NCBI RefSeq assembly: GCF_000265425.1
Contig: NC_018014.1
Location: 3,906,001-3,970,000, forward strand
DNA: 64,000 nucleotides
Reading direction: 5' to 3'
Origin: Terriglobus roseus DSM 18391
GTDB taxonomy: Bacteria; Acidobacteriota; Terriglobia; Terriglobales; Acidobacteriaceae
Position numbers and translations under genes: made by a program. Below are positions 53,757 to 62,806 of this stretch, piece by piece (positions within the stretch are counted from its first letter, which is position 1; every line of letters starts with the position of its first letter). The notes below the pieces were generated by a model. It worked only from the letters and a program-made list of their open reading frames with translations. It made no database searches and was not told the origin of the DNA.

Positions 53757-54338
53757 CTAGGACTTGCGTGTGGAGATACGTTGTAATGCGCCGGCCGCCA
53801 CCGCGTGAAATACATCGCAGCTTCCAACGGCTCGGGCGGATAACATGGCGCCGTGGATGGTTGCCATGAACATCTGTGCTTCGTCTTCGGATGTCCCGTG
53901 AAGCTTTACCTTCCGCTTGCTAAGACCTTCCTCGAGCGTTTCGCGAATCCATCCACTCAACGCCAGAAAGTGTTGCTGAACCTCGGCGCGAACTTCCTCG
54001 GGAAGGCTCGGCAGTTCGGCTGCCAGCAGCGCTGCAATGCAGAACGGCTGGCTCTTGTCTCGCATGCAACCCTCCCAGTATTGGACATAGGCGTGCAGTC
54101 TTGCCAGGGGATCGACATGCTTTTCCGTCAGGAATCGTGTCCCTTCCAACAACTTTTCTCGATGATCTCTGAGGACCGCAACAACCAGGCTCGATTTCGT
54201 CGGAAAGTGATGATGAATACTCGCCTTCCGAATTTTGACCGCCTCGGCAATGTCGGCGTAGCTGAAAGCCGAGTAGCCCAGATCAGCGATCAGGGTCTTG
54301 GCGGTCTGGAGGATACGATCTGAGGTCTCTCCCTGCAT
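53757..54338 (-). CDS. TetR/AcrR family transcriptional regulator
   Basis: The 193-residue regulator starts at 54338 (MQGETSDRILQTAKTLIADL). The helix-turn-helix is YSAFSYADIAEAVKIRKASIHHHFPTKSSLV, a typical TetR N-terminus. The C-terminal ligand-binding domain is helical and resembles the TetR_C_33-type/AcrR. It probably represses itself and the adjacent membrane protein gene. The regulator and target are in the same orientation with the target downstream by 69 bases. Confidence 0.88.
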   Translation of the reverse strand: MQGETSDRILQTAKTLIADLGYSAFSYADIAEAVKIRKASIHHHFPTKSSLVVAVLRDHREKLLEGTRFLTEKHVDPLARLHAYVQYWEGCMRDKSQPFCIAALLAAELPSLPEEVRAEVQQHFLALSGWIRETLEEGLSKRKVKLHGTSEDEAQMFMATIHGAMLSARAVGSCDVFHAVAAGALQRISTRKS

Positions 54339-54347
54339 ACTTATGAG

Positions 54348-54366
54348 ACTACCTACTAGTAGGATG
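54348..54366. promoter_or_regulatory. Putative TetR autoregulatory operator
   Basis: ACTACCTACTAGTAGGATG contains the perfect palindrome CCTACTAGTAGG (54352-54363), 10 bases upstream of the tetR start. Confidence 0.65.
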
Positions 54367-54479
54367 CGATGCAAGAGAATCGAAATTAATTTGCGCGCAC
54401 TTCTTGACTGGGCGGACCGCGCAAACCCGGGCAACTTGCTCAAAACCTCACGGCGCTTCGGTGCTTCGCGCCGGACGAA

Positions 54480-56279
54480 CTACACCTTCAGCCCAATCAA
54501 CCGCATTAACTCCACACCATTGCTCTTCGTCACAACACCATCCCTCAAACGAAAGTCGAATCGCATCTCGCCTTCCACGATGAAGTCCTGGAAATGCGCG
54601 TTCTTGATCCAGCCCTCACCTTTCTCGATCGCCGTCAGAGAAAGATCATGCGTGGTGAGGATGCCGATCGCGCCACAGTCCACAAGTTCTTGTGTGATCC
54701 CCGCAGCCCCAAGCAGCCGGTCATTGGAATTGGTTCCCTGCAGTAACTCATCAAGCAGAAACAACACCGGCAGTTCGCTCTTTCGCGCCAGCTCGCAAAT
54801 CGCCTGTATCTTCTCGATCTCCGCGTAGAAACGCGACTTACCACGCAGCAGCGAATCATTCACGACAAGACTCGCTCCAACCGTCACCGGTGTGAGCTCC
54901 ATCCGCCGCGCCCGTACGGGTGCACCACACATCGCCAGCACCACGTTTACGCCCACCGTTCGCATCAACGTGCTCTTCCCGGACATATTGGACCCGCTGA
55001 TCAACAGCACCCTGGTCGTCCCGCCGATAGTCACACTGTTACGCACACAGGACGACGCGGGGATCAGCGGATGACCAACCTCCTGCATATCCAGATGTGC
55101 AGGACCATCCGTAAACGTGGGGAAGGGATCGTCCGGATGTTCATAGCTATAAGCGGCGATGGACAATAGCGCTTCCATCTCACCCAACGCATCAAGCCAT
55201 ACAGGCACGGCCTCACCATGCAGCTTGCGCCACCGTTGAATTGCGAATGCCAACTGCACGGAGTACATCAGCAGCAGGTCGAACGGCTTGAGTAAAGGAT
55301 TGCTCAAGGTGTTCTTGTAAGACACGATCTTGCCCAGCGCATCAATAGCAGCGGAGGCAGACGTCTCATGAGAGAGCAGATCGCGCTTGAGTTCGATAAG
55401 CCGCTTCGTCTGGAAGTCCTCTCGCTCGATCTCACGAAAGAGTGCGGAGAACAGCTCCAAAGTTTTCAGGCTGTTGTCAGTCCCCCGCATCACCGCCGTC
55501 ATCTGGTCTTTGAAGTAACGAGCCACGCATAGCTCAACCAGCAACACGGCAAGCAAAGGCAAACGTGTTCCGTCCTGCAGCCACGCGAACGTAGCGCAAA
55601 GTGCGAGTGCTGCAAGCACCAGCGCAACCCATCGCATCCATCCCTGCATGGATCCTGAGGGTGAAGTCGCCCACTGCCTTAGAGCCTCCGGAGCAACTCC
55701 TGCTTCCACTTCATTACCCGACACAGCCATGCGCTCTCGAAAGTCGACTTTGTCGTGAAGTTCCATCACCGCTTGCTGTCGCTGGTAAATCGTCTCCAGC
55801 GGCGCCGGGGCAATGAGCCACTGCAACAACCAGAGTTCGCCCATACGCGTCCTTGCAAGACAGAGAAGCTCAAAGAGACTTCCCTTTCCAACGATGTCTA
55901 AGTCACGCGCATAGAGGCTCGTTGCGATCAGGTCTGCTGGAAGCGATCGCTCCGAAGTCCGCGGCCAACGATCCTCCATGCGTGCCAGGCCCTTGCGGTA
56001 GAACTCTGCAGCCCGACGCGCACGCGCTTGTTGTCTCAGCACGCGAGAGTGCAGAACCGCCGTAACAACGAAGCCAAGCAACGGAATAACAAGCAGCAGT
56101 GGAGAAAAACAGTCGCGGACCAGGGATGTCCACGCCATCGCCACAATCGCGAATACAAGGAGAAGCCTGAGATAGCCAAACCAGACGTGCTGCGTCTCAA
56201 ACGCTTGGACCCGCTGTTCGTGGAGACTTAGCCTACGCTTGGATTCGTCGGCCGGAGACGAGAAATGAGGAACCGCCAT
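54480..56279 (-). CDS. Membrane-anchored MutS-like ATPase
   Basis: A 599-residue protein with two pairs of N-terminal and central hydrophobic segments (LRLLLVFAIVAMAWTSL, PLLLVIPLLGFVVTAVL near 40-85; RWVALVLAALALCATFAW and LPLLAVLLVELCVA near 215-260). The C-terminal MutS-type ATPase has Walker A ISGSNMSGKSTLMR (about residue 438), the SxxD-like FYAEIEKIQAI, Walker B LPVLFLLDELLQGTNSNDR and the H-motif ILTTHDLSL. Mismatch-binding domain I and connector are absent, so it is not a repair MutS; MutS domains III/V alone occur in membrane 'MutS-related' proteins. Its role is unknown. Confidence 0.8.
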   Translation of the reverse strand: MAVPHFSSPADESKRRLSLHEQRVQAFETQHVWFGYLRLLLVFAIVAMAWTSLVRDCFSPLLLVIPLLGFVVTAVLHSRVLRQQARARRAAEFYRKGLARMEDRWPRTSERSLPADLIATSLYARDLDIVGKGSLFELLCLARTRMGELWLLQWLIAPAPLETIYQRQQAVMELHDKVDFRERMAVSGNEVEAGVAPEALRQWATSPSGSMQGWMRWVALVLAALALCATFAWLQDGTRLPLLAVLLVELCVARYFKDQMTAVMRGTDNSLKTLELFSALFREIEREDFQTKRLIELKRDLLSHETSASAAIDALGKIVSYKNTLSNPLLKPFDLLLMYSVQLAFAIQRWRKLHGEAVPVWLDALGEMEALLSIAAYSYEHPDDPFPTFTDGPAHLDMQEVGHPLIPASSCVRNSVTIGGTTRVLLISGSNMSGKSTLMRTVGVNVVLAMCGAPVRARRMELTPVTVGASLVVNDSLLRGKSRFYAEIEKIQAICELARKSELPVLFLLDELLQGTNSNDRLLGAAGITQELVDCGAIGILTTHDLSLTAIEKGEGWIKNAHFQDFIVEGEMRFDFRLRDGVVTKSNGVELMRLIGLKV

Positions 56280-56651
56280 CTCCTCATTATCTGCTCGTTG
56301 ATCGCCGCAAATGGACGCTGCACTGAAGCGCGCACGCTACAAATGATCGGCGGTCGTGCGAACGCTTTGAAAGTCCCAACTCCTACTCTTCGTGGACATT
56401 TGCACTTCCCCGAGCGGAGCTAAATGCACAGAACGGTGGCATAGTTAGATGCGTCACGATCAGGCTCACAGCCCAAAACACGCTCGTAGCCCAGATGTCC
56501 CCACTACAGAAGGGGGCTAGGCAATGCGCCCTCCTCAGACAGGCCGGTCCAACTCTGCGCAAGACTTCAGAAATCTACGTGTCTGAATACGCTGCAAGAA
56601 TGTAACGTTGGTGCAGCGCCGACGCTTGAAGGCTCATAAGATGATCCCGCT
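56280..56651. other. Intergenic stretch, nothing recognised
   Basis: About 372 bases between divergent genes. No gene, repeat or strong fold could be supported. Confidence 0.4.
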
Positions 56652-58139
56652 ATGAAGTTTTCTGCTGCCTCGCTCCTTCTCGGCATCCTCGCGGCGGCAC
56701 TGCCTTTCGCAGCCCCCTCTCAGCCTCATCGCGAACCAGGCACATCGGCGAACCGAGCGGATACCGTCGAACATAATCTCGCGTCCATGTACTTCCTGCC
56801 CGGCAAACGTGCGACATACAAGCTTCAGCAGCGCATGAAGGAACTCCAGGTCCCTGGCGTCAGTATCGCCGCCATCCACAATGGCCACGTCGACTGGGCA
56901 CGCGGCTATGGCGTCGCTGCGATCGGAGGTCCATCAGTCACACCCGACACACTCTTCGCCGCAGAGTCGATGAGCAAGCCAGTCACCGCACTCGCCGTAC
57001 TAAAACTCTACGAACAGAAGCGGATCGATCTCGACCGCAACGTCAATGACTACCTGAAACGATGGAAGCTTCCCGAGAGCTCCTTGCCTGGGCCAAAAAC
57101 CGTCACCATCCGTCAGTTACTCACACACACTTCTGGCATCGGCACACACAACGGCGAACTCTACGACCCATCCAAACCCCTGCCGACACTACTCAACGAC
57201 CTGGACGGAACACCGCCTGCACGAACAGCGCCCGTACGCATCGAAGCAACACCAGGAACAGGATTCCGCTACGCCAACGGCGGCTATGTAGTCCTTCAAC
57301 TCCTCGTGGAAGACATCACCGGCGAAAGCTTCACATCCTTTGTAGAACACACTGTCCTCGCCCCAGCAGGGATGACCAGCAGCAGCTACGAGGTCCCTCT
57401 GTCGGATCAGCTCTCAACCCACGCGGCCACAGCCTATCTTGGCGATCACGCGATCCCGCCACGCAAGTACTACAACCCCGACGCTGCAGCCGGCGGCCTA
57501 TGGTCCACCGCGACAGACATGGCGAAACTACTTATCGAGCTGCAAAAGGAGTACGACGGCCATTCCTCGCGAATCCTGAAGCAATCGACCATCCGTCAAA
57601 TGCTCGCACCCGGTCCACAGATGATGCCCGGCATGTTACAGGGTCTCGGCATCGTCGTCGGCGGCAAGCCCGGCGCTCACTTCATGGAACACGGCGGATC
57701 AGGCATCTTCCACGATGAGATGGTCGCCTACTTCCAGGGAAAACAGGACGGCGTCGTTGTGATGGCCAACGGCAGTAACGCCGGTGTCCTGGTGGAAGAA
57801 ATACTCCGCAGCACGTCGACGGTGTACAACTGGCCCGACTTCCGCCAAAAGGCGCATCGTGCCATCCCATTCAACGTCAACTACGCCACAAAATTCGCGG
57901 GCAACTACGGCCCGATCCGGTTCGTCGCCGCGCCCGAGGGCCTGGCCGTCGAAATGCCCGCAGGCGTTACACCAGAGCGCGTCTACATGGATCGCCCCGG
58001 ACACTTCTTTGTCCTCAGCGGCCCGCAGGAGTTCACCTTCATCGACGAAACAAACGGCCGCATGCAGGCCGTCCGCTTCATAACGCCCATGACAAATCTT
58101 CGATGGCAACGCGCAATCGTCGGATCGACCGGCCAATAA
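56652..58139 (+). CDS. Serine hydrolase, class C beta-lactamase/PBP4* family
   Basis: The 495-residue exported protein has a signal peptide (SAASLLLGILAAALPFAAP) and a beta-lactamase/esterase EstB-type domain. The catalytic SxxK is in FAAESMSKPVTAL (about Ser110), YxN is in FRYANGGYVVL, and the third motif reads EHGGSGIFH. A C-terminal lipocalin-like region follows (KFAGNYGPIRFVAAPEGL). Members are D-aminopeptidases, esterases or penicillin-binding proteins; the substrate is not inferable. Confidence 0.88.
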   Translation: MKFSAASLLLGILAAALPFAAPSQPHREPGTSANRADTVEHNLASMYFLPGKRATYKLQQRMKELQVPGVSIAAIHNGHVDWARGYGVAAIGGPSVTPDTLFAAESMSKPVTALAVLKLYEQKRIDLDRNVNDYLKRWKLPESSLPGPKTVTIRQLLTHTSGIGTHNGELYDPSKPLPTLLNDLDGTPPARTAPVRIEATPGTGFRYANGGYVVLQLLVEDITGESFTSFVEHTVLAPAGMTSSSYEVPLSDQLSTHAATAYLGDHAIPPRKYYNPDAAAGGLWSTATDMAKLLIELQKEYDGHSSRILKQSTIRQMLAPGPQMMPGMLQGLGIVVGGKPGAHFMEHGGSGIFHDEMVAYFQGKQDGVVVMANGSNAGVLVEEILRSTSTVYNWPDFRQKAHRAIPFNVNYATKFAGNYGPIRFVAAPEGLAVEMPAGVTPERVYMDRPGHFFVLSGPQEFTFIDETNGRMQAVRFITPMTNLRWQRAIVGSTGQ

Positions 58140-58163
58140 ATTGGTTCTGCGAAGCGCCGGAGT

Positions 58164-59513
58164 TTAATAAAGAAGCGTAACTCGCATCGTCACGGCAGTC
58201 GCAGCAGCTAACTTCGCGCTGTTGCCAGGCGTGGGGATATAGGTCATCGTGGGCTGGAAGAAGAGATCGCCGACCAAACGCATCTGGTAGTAGCCTTGCA
58301 ACATCGTCTCACTTCTTCGGAACCCATAACTCTCATTCAGGCGCGTCACGCCTGCACCAATGCCGAACGAATCGCTGGGGCGCTTGGGAATCAGACCGAA
58401 GCCTGTCAAACCCCCGCCAACATAAGTCTTGGCAATCAGTGTCTTCGATTGATTCATTCCAAATTGAAAGAAGCTAGTAATACCGCTGTTATCAACACGC
58501 GGCCGTCGGAGCCACAAACGCTGACTGGCAAACGCATAGAAGCCCTGCGCGCCGTCTTCTGTCCTTCCAGGACTTGATAACTTCCCCGTCTGGCCCCAGG
58601 CGCCTACTGCAATGGTTCCCGGCATTCCCCGCGAGCCAAGCTGCCACGCATAACCAGCCTCACCAACATGGAAGAAATATCCCTTGAACGACGGCACTGC
58701 GCGGAGTCCCGTCTGATCCTGACGAGCGCCCGTGCCGTCATACAGCCCGTAAGACAGATAGATTTTCTTAGTGGGCGCAAAACTCGCCGTCACACCATAA
58801 GCCGAGTTGTAATAGCCCGGCATAACTCCCAGCAACGTCGGATTCACAAAGACAGGCGTGTAAGCAAGACCCGAGACACTTGGAATGAAGAGGCTTGCGT
58901 CGTGGAGCTGTAGCGGACGCAGCACATTATTGAAATCATTTGTCGGGACGGTCTTTCCGACTCTCACCGTAAGCTTGTCGCGAAACAGTCGCTGCCGCCA
59001 CCACATCTCGTAAAGCTCACTCCGAGCCAAGGGTGGTAGTCCGGGAAGACTGTTGTAGCCGACCACCGAACCCGCTTGTGCATTTGTTCTGCCGCCATTG
59101 AACTGAAGATAGTCAACGCCGAACTGTGCACCCGGAATCTTTAACCACTTATTCAGATCGATATTCAGATCCAGAAGCAACATACTGTTGAAGCTGGATT
59201 TTCCAGGTTCAGCACCGCCTGAGATCAGATAGTTCGCGTCGCCAAGCCATACGCCACCCAGACGAACTCCAGAGGCCTCGCGGATGCCAATCGTCCGGCC
59301 CAATCGGCCAGTGCCCGCCACAATGTCGACGGCGCCAGGGTTGGCGCTGAGACCGCTCTTGTCCTGGTCCTGCGCCCGTGTCGGCAACACCACAAGTAAT
59401 CCATAAAACGCGATAAGCGCACTTCGACGAAGGGATCGCTTACAGAAGGGAGCTTGTGCCTCAACAGATCGGCGCTGCTCGTGCAGCCTGATCCCGCGCG
59501 CATAGTTTGTCAT
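58164..59513 (-). CDS. OprB family carbohydrate-type outer membrane porin
   Basis: A 449-residue beta-barrel protein. The N-terminus contains a signal-like segment (SALIAFYGLLVVLPTRAQ) after an unusually long basic leader (residues 1-32), so a later start may be used. The barrel has short amphipathic strands such as LLLDLNIDLNKWLKI, YEMWWRQRLFRDKLTVRVGK, YLSYGLYDGTGARQDQTG and GFYAFASQRLWLRRP, ending MRVTLLY with C-terminal Tyr. The N-terminal TIGIREASGVRLGGVWLGD is an OprB-type region. It imports small solutes. Confidence 0.83.
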   Translation of the reverse strand: MTNYARGIRLHEQRRSVEAQAPFCKRSLRRSALIAFYGLLVVLPTRAQDQDKSGLSANPGAVDIVAGTGRLGRTIGIREASGVRLGGVWLGDANYLISGGAEPGKSSFNSMLLLDLNIDLNKWLKIPGAQFGVDYLQFNGGRTNAQAGSVVGYNSLPGLPPLARSELYEMWWRQRLFRDKLTVRVGKTVPTNDFNNVLRPLQLHDASLFIPSVSGLAYTPVFVNPTLLGVMPGYYNSAYGVTASFAPTKKIYLSYGLYDGTGARQDQTGLRAVPSFKGYFFHVGEAGYAWQLGSRGMPGTIAVGAWGQTGKLSSPGRTEDGAQGFYAFASQRLWLRRPRVDNSGITSFFQFGMNQSKTLIAKTYVGGGLTGFGLIPKRPSDSFGIGAGVTRLNESYGFRRSETMLQGYYQMRLVGDLFFQPTMTYIPTPGNSAKLAAATAVTMRVTLLY

Positions 59514-59738
59514 GAGCGTTGCAGATTACCATCACAACCCATCAGAGTCCATGCGACTTGAGAGGGAGGTCGGGCCACCAAAGACGAGTGCCGGCGCCCC
59601 CATAATTTTGTTGCACGAGCGCGACAGATCGATAAGATATGCTGAATCGCTCAGCAAGGGAAAGAAGATGACCAGCCATGCGCATTCTGGTCGCAACACC
59701 CCCGCTGGTCTTTTTCTGATTCGAGGGAGAATGCGCAA

Positions 59739-60698
59739 GTGTCGGACGTAAAAACGCAAGCCGGTATCACACATCAGGATCCCATCACGATCGTCACGCA
59801 GACTCGACCGATCGATGGGCAAGAGGAAGCCTTCAGAAGCTGGCAGGACGAAATCGGCGCAGAGGTCTCGAAATGGCCTGGCTTCGTCGAGCAGAAAATC
59901 ATCCCCCCAAACCCGCCCGCGCAATTCGACTGGGTAACCCTGCTCCGCTTCTCGTCACTTGATGCCGGCACAGGATGGCTGCGTTCGCCGGTACGCCTCA
60001 AGCTGCTCGACAAACTGCAACCCATTCTCGCTGGTAGCGATGACGTTCACATCGTCAACGACGGCGCATCCGGCGTCCTTCCAGCGGCCGCTTCCCTCGT
60101 CATCTCGACGCGTCTGCTGCCGGGACAGGAAGGCCAGTACCGCAGTTGGGAACTGAAGATCGCAGCCGCACAGTCGCAGGCTCCCGGCTTTCGGGGATAC
60201 AGGCTCCAGCCCCCGATCGAGGGTGTCCAGGAGGATTGGCTTTCAATCATTCGTTTCGATTCCCAACAGAATCTGGACAACTGGCTGAACTCCCCGGAGC
60301 GACTCAACCTGCTCAAAGAAGCGGAAGCATTCACTGACCGCTTCGCTACCCGTGTCGTACAAAGCGGCTTCGAACAGTGGTTCCCAAACAGTGGTGCTGC
60401 GCCCGTGCCCGTTTGGAAGCAGAACATGATCGTACTTCTGATGCTCTACCCGGAAGTCTTCCTGTTTGGATGGTTTGTTCAGCAACCGCTACTCATGAAG
60501 CGCCTGCACTGGCCCTTCTACCTTGCTCTCTTTGCAGGTAACTCAGTCGGCATTCTGCTCATGAATAAGCTCGTACCGTGGACCAGCAATCGTTTCAGCT
60601 GGTGGCTAAGGTCGACGGACAAAAAGACCACCTTGATTGGACTTGGGGTTGTTCTCTCTCTCTACGCGCTCTTGCTCTTTGTTTTTTCCCACCTGTAA
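59739..60698 (+). CDS. Tandem antibiotic biosynthesis monooxygenase (ABM) domain protein with C-terminal membrane region
   Basis: The 319-residue protein carries two ABM-like ferredoxin folds (about residues 15-105: ITIVTQTRPIDGQEEAFRSW ... PGFVEQKIIPP; and 115-215: LVISTRLLPGQEGQYRSWEL ... APGFRGYRLQPP). Three transmembrane helices follow (MIVLLMLYPEVFLFGWFV, PFYLALFAGNSVGILLM, LIGLGVVLSLYALLLFVF). ABM domains are small oxygenase or haem-binding modules; here they face the cytosol if the first helix is inward. The GTG start has GAGGGAGA upstream. No antibiotic genes are nearby. Confidence 0.85.
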   Translation: MSDVKTQAGITHQDPITIVTQTRPIDGQEEAFRSWQDEIGAEVSKWPGFVEQKIIPPNPPAQFDWVTLLRFSSLDAGTGWLRSPVRLKLLDKLQPILAGSDDVHIVNDGASGVLPAAASLVISTRLLPGQEGQYRSWELKIAAAQSQAPGFRGYRLQPPIEGVQEDWLSIIRFDSQQNLDNWLNSPERLNLLKEAEAFTDRFATRVVQSGFEQWFPNSGAAPVPVWKQNMIVLLMLYPEVFLFGWFVQQPLLMKRLHWPFYLALFAGNSVGILLMNKLVPWTSNRFSWWLRSTDKKTTLIGLGVVLSLYALLLFVFSHL

Positions 60699-60771
60699 CG
60701 AATGCGGAAGGCATGAAGACTCGCAGGTCTTCGGAAGACCGCTGAAATCTCTTGTGTGCTTAAAACGGTGT

Positions 60772-60807
60772 GTCGCTCCGGAGCGATGAAGACAGCTCCG
60801 GAGCGAC
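60772..60807. terminator. Convergent terminator hairpin
   Basis: GTCGCTCCGGAGC and GCTCCGGAGCGAC form a perfect 13-bp stem with a 10-base loop between the ABM gene and the opposing gene. On the minus strand ACACCGTTTTAAG follows, a weak U-tract. Confidence 0.65.
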
Positions 60808-60814
60808 TCCCCTT

Positions 60815-61387
60815 CTAACGACCCTTTACGGCGCTCTTCTTAGGGGCGGCTGAGGAGCCTGCCTTCTTCGGCGACGCCTTCACGGCAACAGCCTTCCGTG
60901 ACGAAGACCGAGCGGTCTTCACTGAAGCGGTCTTCTTTGCTGCACTCTTTCCTGCGGCTTTCTTGTTGCCTGACTTATAAGCAGCAAGTTGCCGCTTGGT
61001 CGGCGCCTTTCCTCCGCCAGAGGAATCGTTCTGACCATTCGACGCGCTGCCGTTGTCCATCCCTGATTCGGCGGCGCTCGATGTGACCAAAGCGAAAGCT
61101 TTCGTTGCATCCGGTATCGGAATGAAGCGAGTCGATGTCGGCGTGATTTCGATCATCCCCGCGGGTATGACAGATACCTGGCCGCCGCCTCCGCCACCGC
61201 CCTCTTGCTTGGCCACGCGGCGATAAGCACCGGGCGTGCTACCCCCTGCACCGAAGTCGTATCGCACCCAGGCCACTGGAATGATGGTTCGATCCGCTAC
61301 GGAGATAGGCTCGGCAAATGCCAGCTTCCCGCTTGCGAATGTGCTGATCTGTTCGCCAATCGTCTTCAAAATCTTTGGTACATCCAT
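60815..61387 (-). CDS. YtfJ/GerW-like protein with a histone-H1-like basic tail
   Basis: A 190-residue protein. Residues 1-110 match the YtfJ/GerW spore-protein family: MDVPKILKTIGEQIS, then DRTIIPVAWVRYDFGAGG and VSVIPAGMIEITPTSTRF. Residues 110-190 are a low-complexity Lys/Ala/Ser tail (KKAAGKSAAKKTASVKTARS and KKAGSSAAPKKSAVKGR), like H1 or HU tails that bind DNA. Ordinary YtfJ proteins lack it. Since Acidobacteria do not make GerW-type endospores, the family role is not the spore role. Monocistronic. Confidence 0.75.
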   Translation of the reverse strand: MDVPKILKTIGEQISTFASGKLAFAEPISVADRTIIPVAWVRYDFGAGGSTPGAYRRVAKQEGGGGGGGQVSVIPAGMIEITPTSTRFIPIPDATKAFALVTSSAAESGMDNGSASNGQNDSSGGGKAPTKRQLAAYKSGNKKAAGKSAAKKTASVKTARSSSRKAVAVKASPKKAGSSAAPKKSAVKGR

Positions 61388-61599
61388 TATTTCTCTCCGT
61401 CAGAGTGCAGCGTGATTACTTGGAATAGGAAGCTGAGAAAAGGCAGCAGGAAAAAATGTCACAACAACTACCGGTCGATCATTCGTGCGCGCGACAAGTC
61501 GAGCCTGTCGAGTTGCACCATCGTAGCTGGAATCAGACCATCGCCCTAGCAATAATCGCTGACGTAGTCCCACTGAGCTCTCAAGAACACGTCCCTTAG

Positions 61600-62526
61600 C
61601 TACGGCGCTCCCAACGTCGCGAAGGCTCGTACTGGAAATGTTCCCATTCCCTTCACCTTCACCGGCACCGCCGTAAAGCGAAAGCCACTCGTTGGCAACT
61701 CCTCAATACGACACATATGTTCCACGATCGGAATTCCCGCACCCAGCAGAATCGTGTGGACGGGCCGCGCCCCATCGCTCGTATCGTCGATGTTGTACGA
61801 ATCGATCCCTACCAACACCGCACCCGCATCGCGCAGATATTCTGCCGCTTCACGCGTGAGAAAGCTGTGACCCTCAAAGTACTGCTCAGTGGCCCAATGG
61901 CGCGACCATCCGGTTTCCACCAGCACCGCCTTACCGCGCACCTCCAGCGGCAGGAATACCTCTCGGCCCACGGCACGGCCCTCTCGCTCCGTTACCCGCG
62001 CTACAACCGCGTCCAGTCCCACCAGCGAAGCCAGCTCCAACTCCGATAGGTCCTTCCCGTATTCGAAGCGATGGAAGGGGCTGTCCAGATAAGTGCCGGT
62101 ATTCGCGACCATATCGATCCGCCCAATCTGGAAGCTGGTGTCTGCGTCATAGTATTTGCGCGAGTCCTCACGACTCAGAAAGTCACAGATCACCGGAGCC
62201 GGAAATCCCTTCAACGTGACCAGCCCCTCATGCACGGTGTGACTCAGATCCACATAGGTCGGCACTGACAAACGATTCACGTCTGCGCTGCTGCCGGCCA
62301 CGCAACGCTTGTGTCGCTCTTCGATAATTTGTTTATTCAGAATGCGGACTCCGTCCACCATCAACAGGCGCAGATCGCGCACCACCGCATCGCTGAGATC
62401 ACAATCGGCAATCTCTTCGCCATCGATGTCGAGTCGGAAGCCTTGCCCTTGCAGACCGCCGCCATTCAGAAAGTCGACCTCAAAATCGAAAACCGCTCGC
62501 TTGTCCTTTGAGTGCTTGAGAATCAT
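61600..62526 (-). CDS. Cyclase-family (KynB-like) protein with altered metal motif and an N-terminal extension
   Basis: A 308-residue protein. Residues 1-85 form an extra small domain (FDFEVDFLNGGGLQGQGFRL, DAVVRDLRLLMVDGVRIL). The cyclase domain starts at YVDLSHTVHEGLVTLKGFP and has NTGTYLDSPFHRF where KynB has HTGTHxDxPxH. Two of the usual metal-binding His are thus replaced (Asn, Tyr) while Asp and the last His remain. Later blocks are LVGIDSYNIDD and HTILLGAGIPIVEH. It likely acts on an amide or lactone; kynurenine formamidase activity is uncertain. Confidence 0.8.
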   Translation of the reverse strand: MILKHSKDKRAVFDFEVDFLNGGGLQGQGFRLDIDGEEIADCDLSDAVVRDLRLLMVDGVRILNKQIIEERHKRCVAGSSADVNRLSVPTYVDLSHTVHEGLVTLKGFPAPVICDFLSREDSRKYYDADTSFQIGRIDMVANTGTYLDSPFHRFEYGKDLSELELASLVGLDAVVARVTEREGRAVGREVFLPLEVRGKAVLVETGWSRHWATEQYFEGHSFLTREAAEYLRDAGAVLVGIDSYNIDDTSDGARPVHTILLGAGIPIVEHMCRIEELPTSGFRFTAVPVKVKGMGTFPVRAFATLGAP

Positions 62527-62806
62527 CGTTCTCCTCTACAAACAGGACTCTATCCGCAGTCTAGATGTGCAGCACCGCGAAACACGAATCATCAACAGCA
62601 GAGAGAAACCAGTCCCTTCGAATGCGCTGCTGGAAAACCTCCACTTGTCTACTTGGATCGCCTTCGAAGCCGAACTGTGGGACCATAAGAGGCCGCAAAT
62701 GCGGTGCGTCCTGGCGATGTGTAGTGCCAAGTCCAAGTACGAAACCGTAGTTTCGATCCAGATGCGGGACCATGAACACGCAGCGAAGCTTTGTAGGAGA
62801 ACTCGA

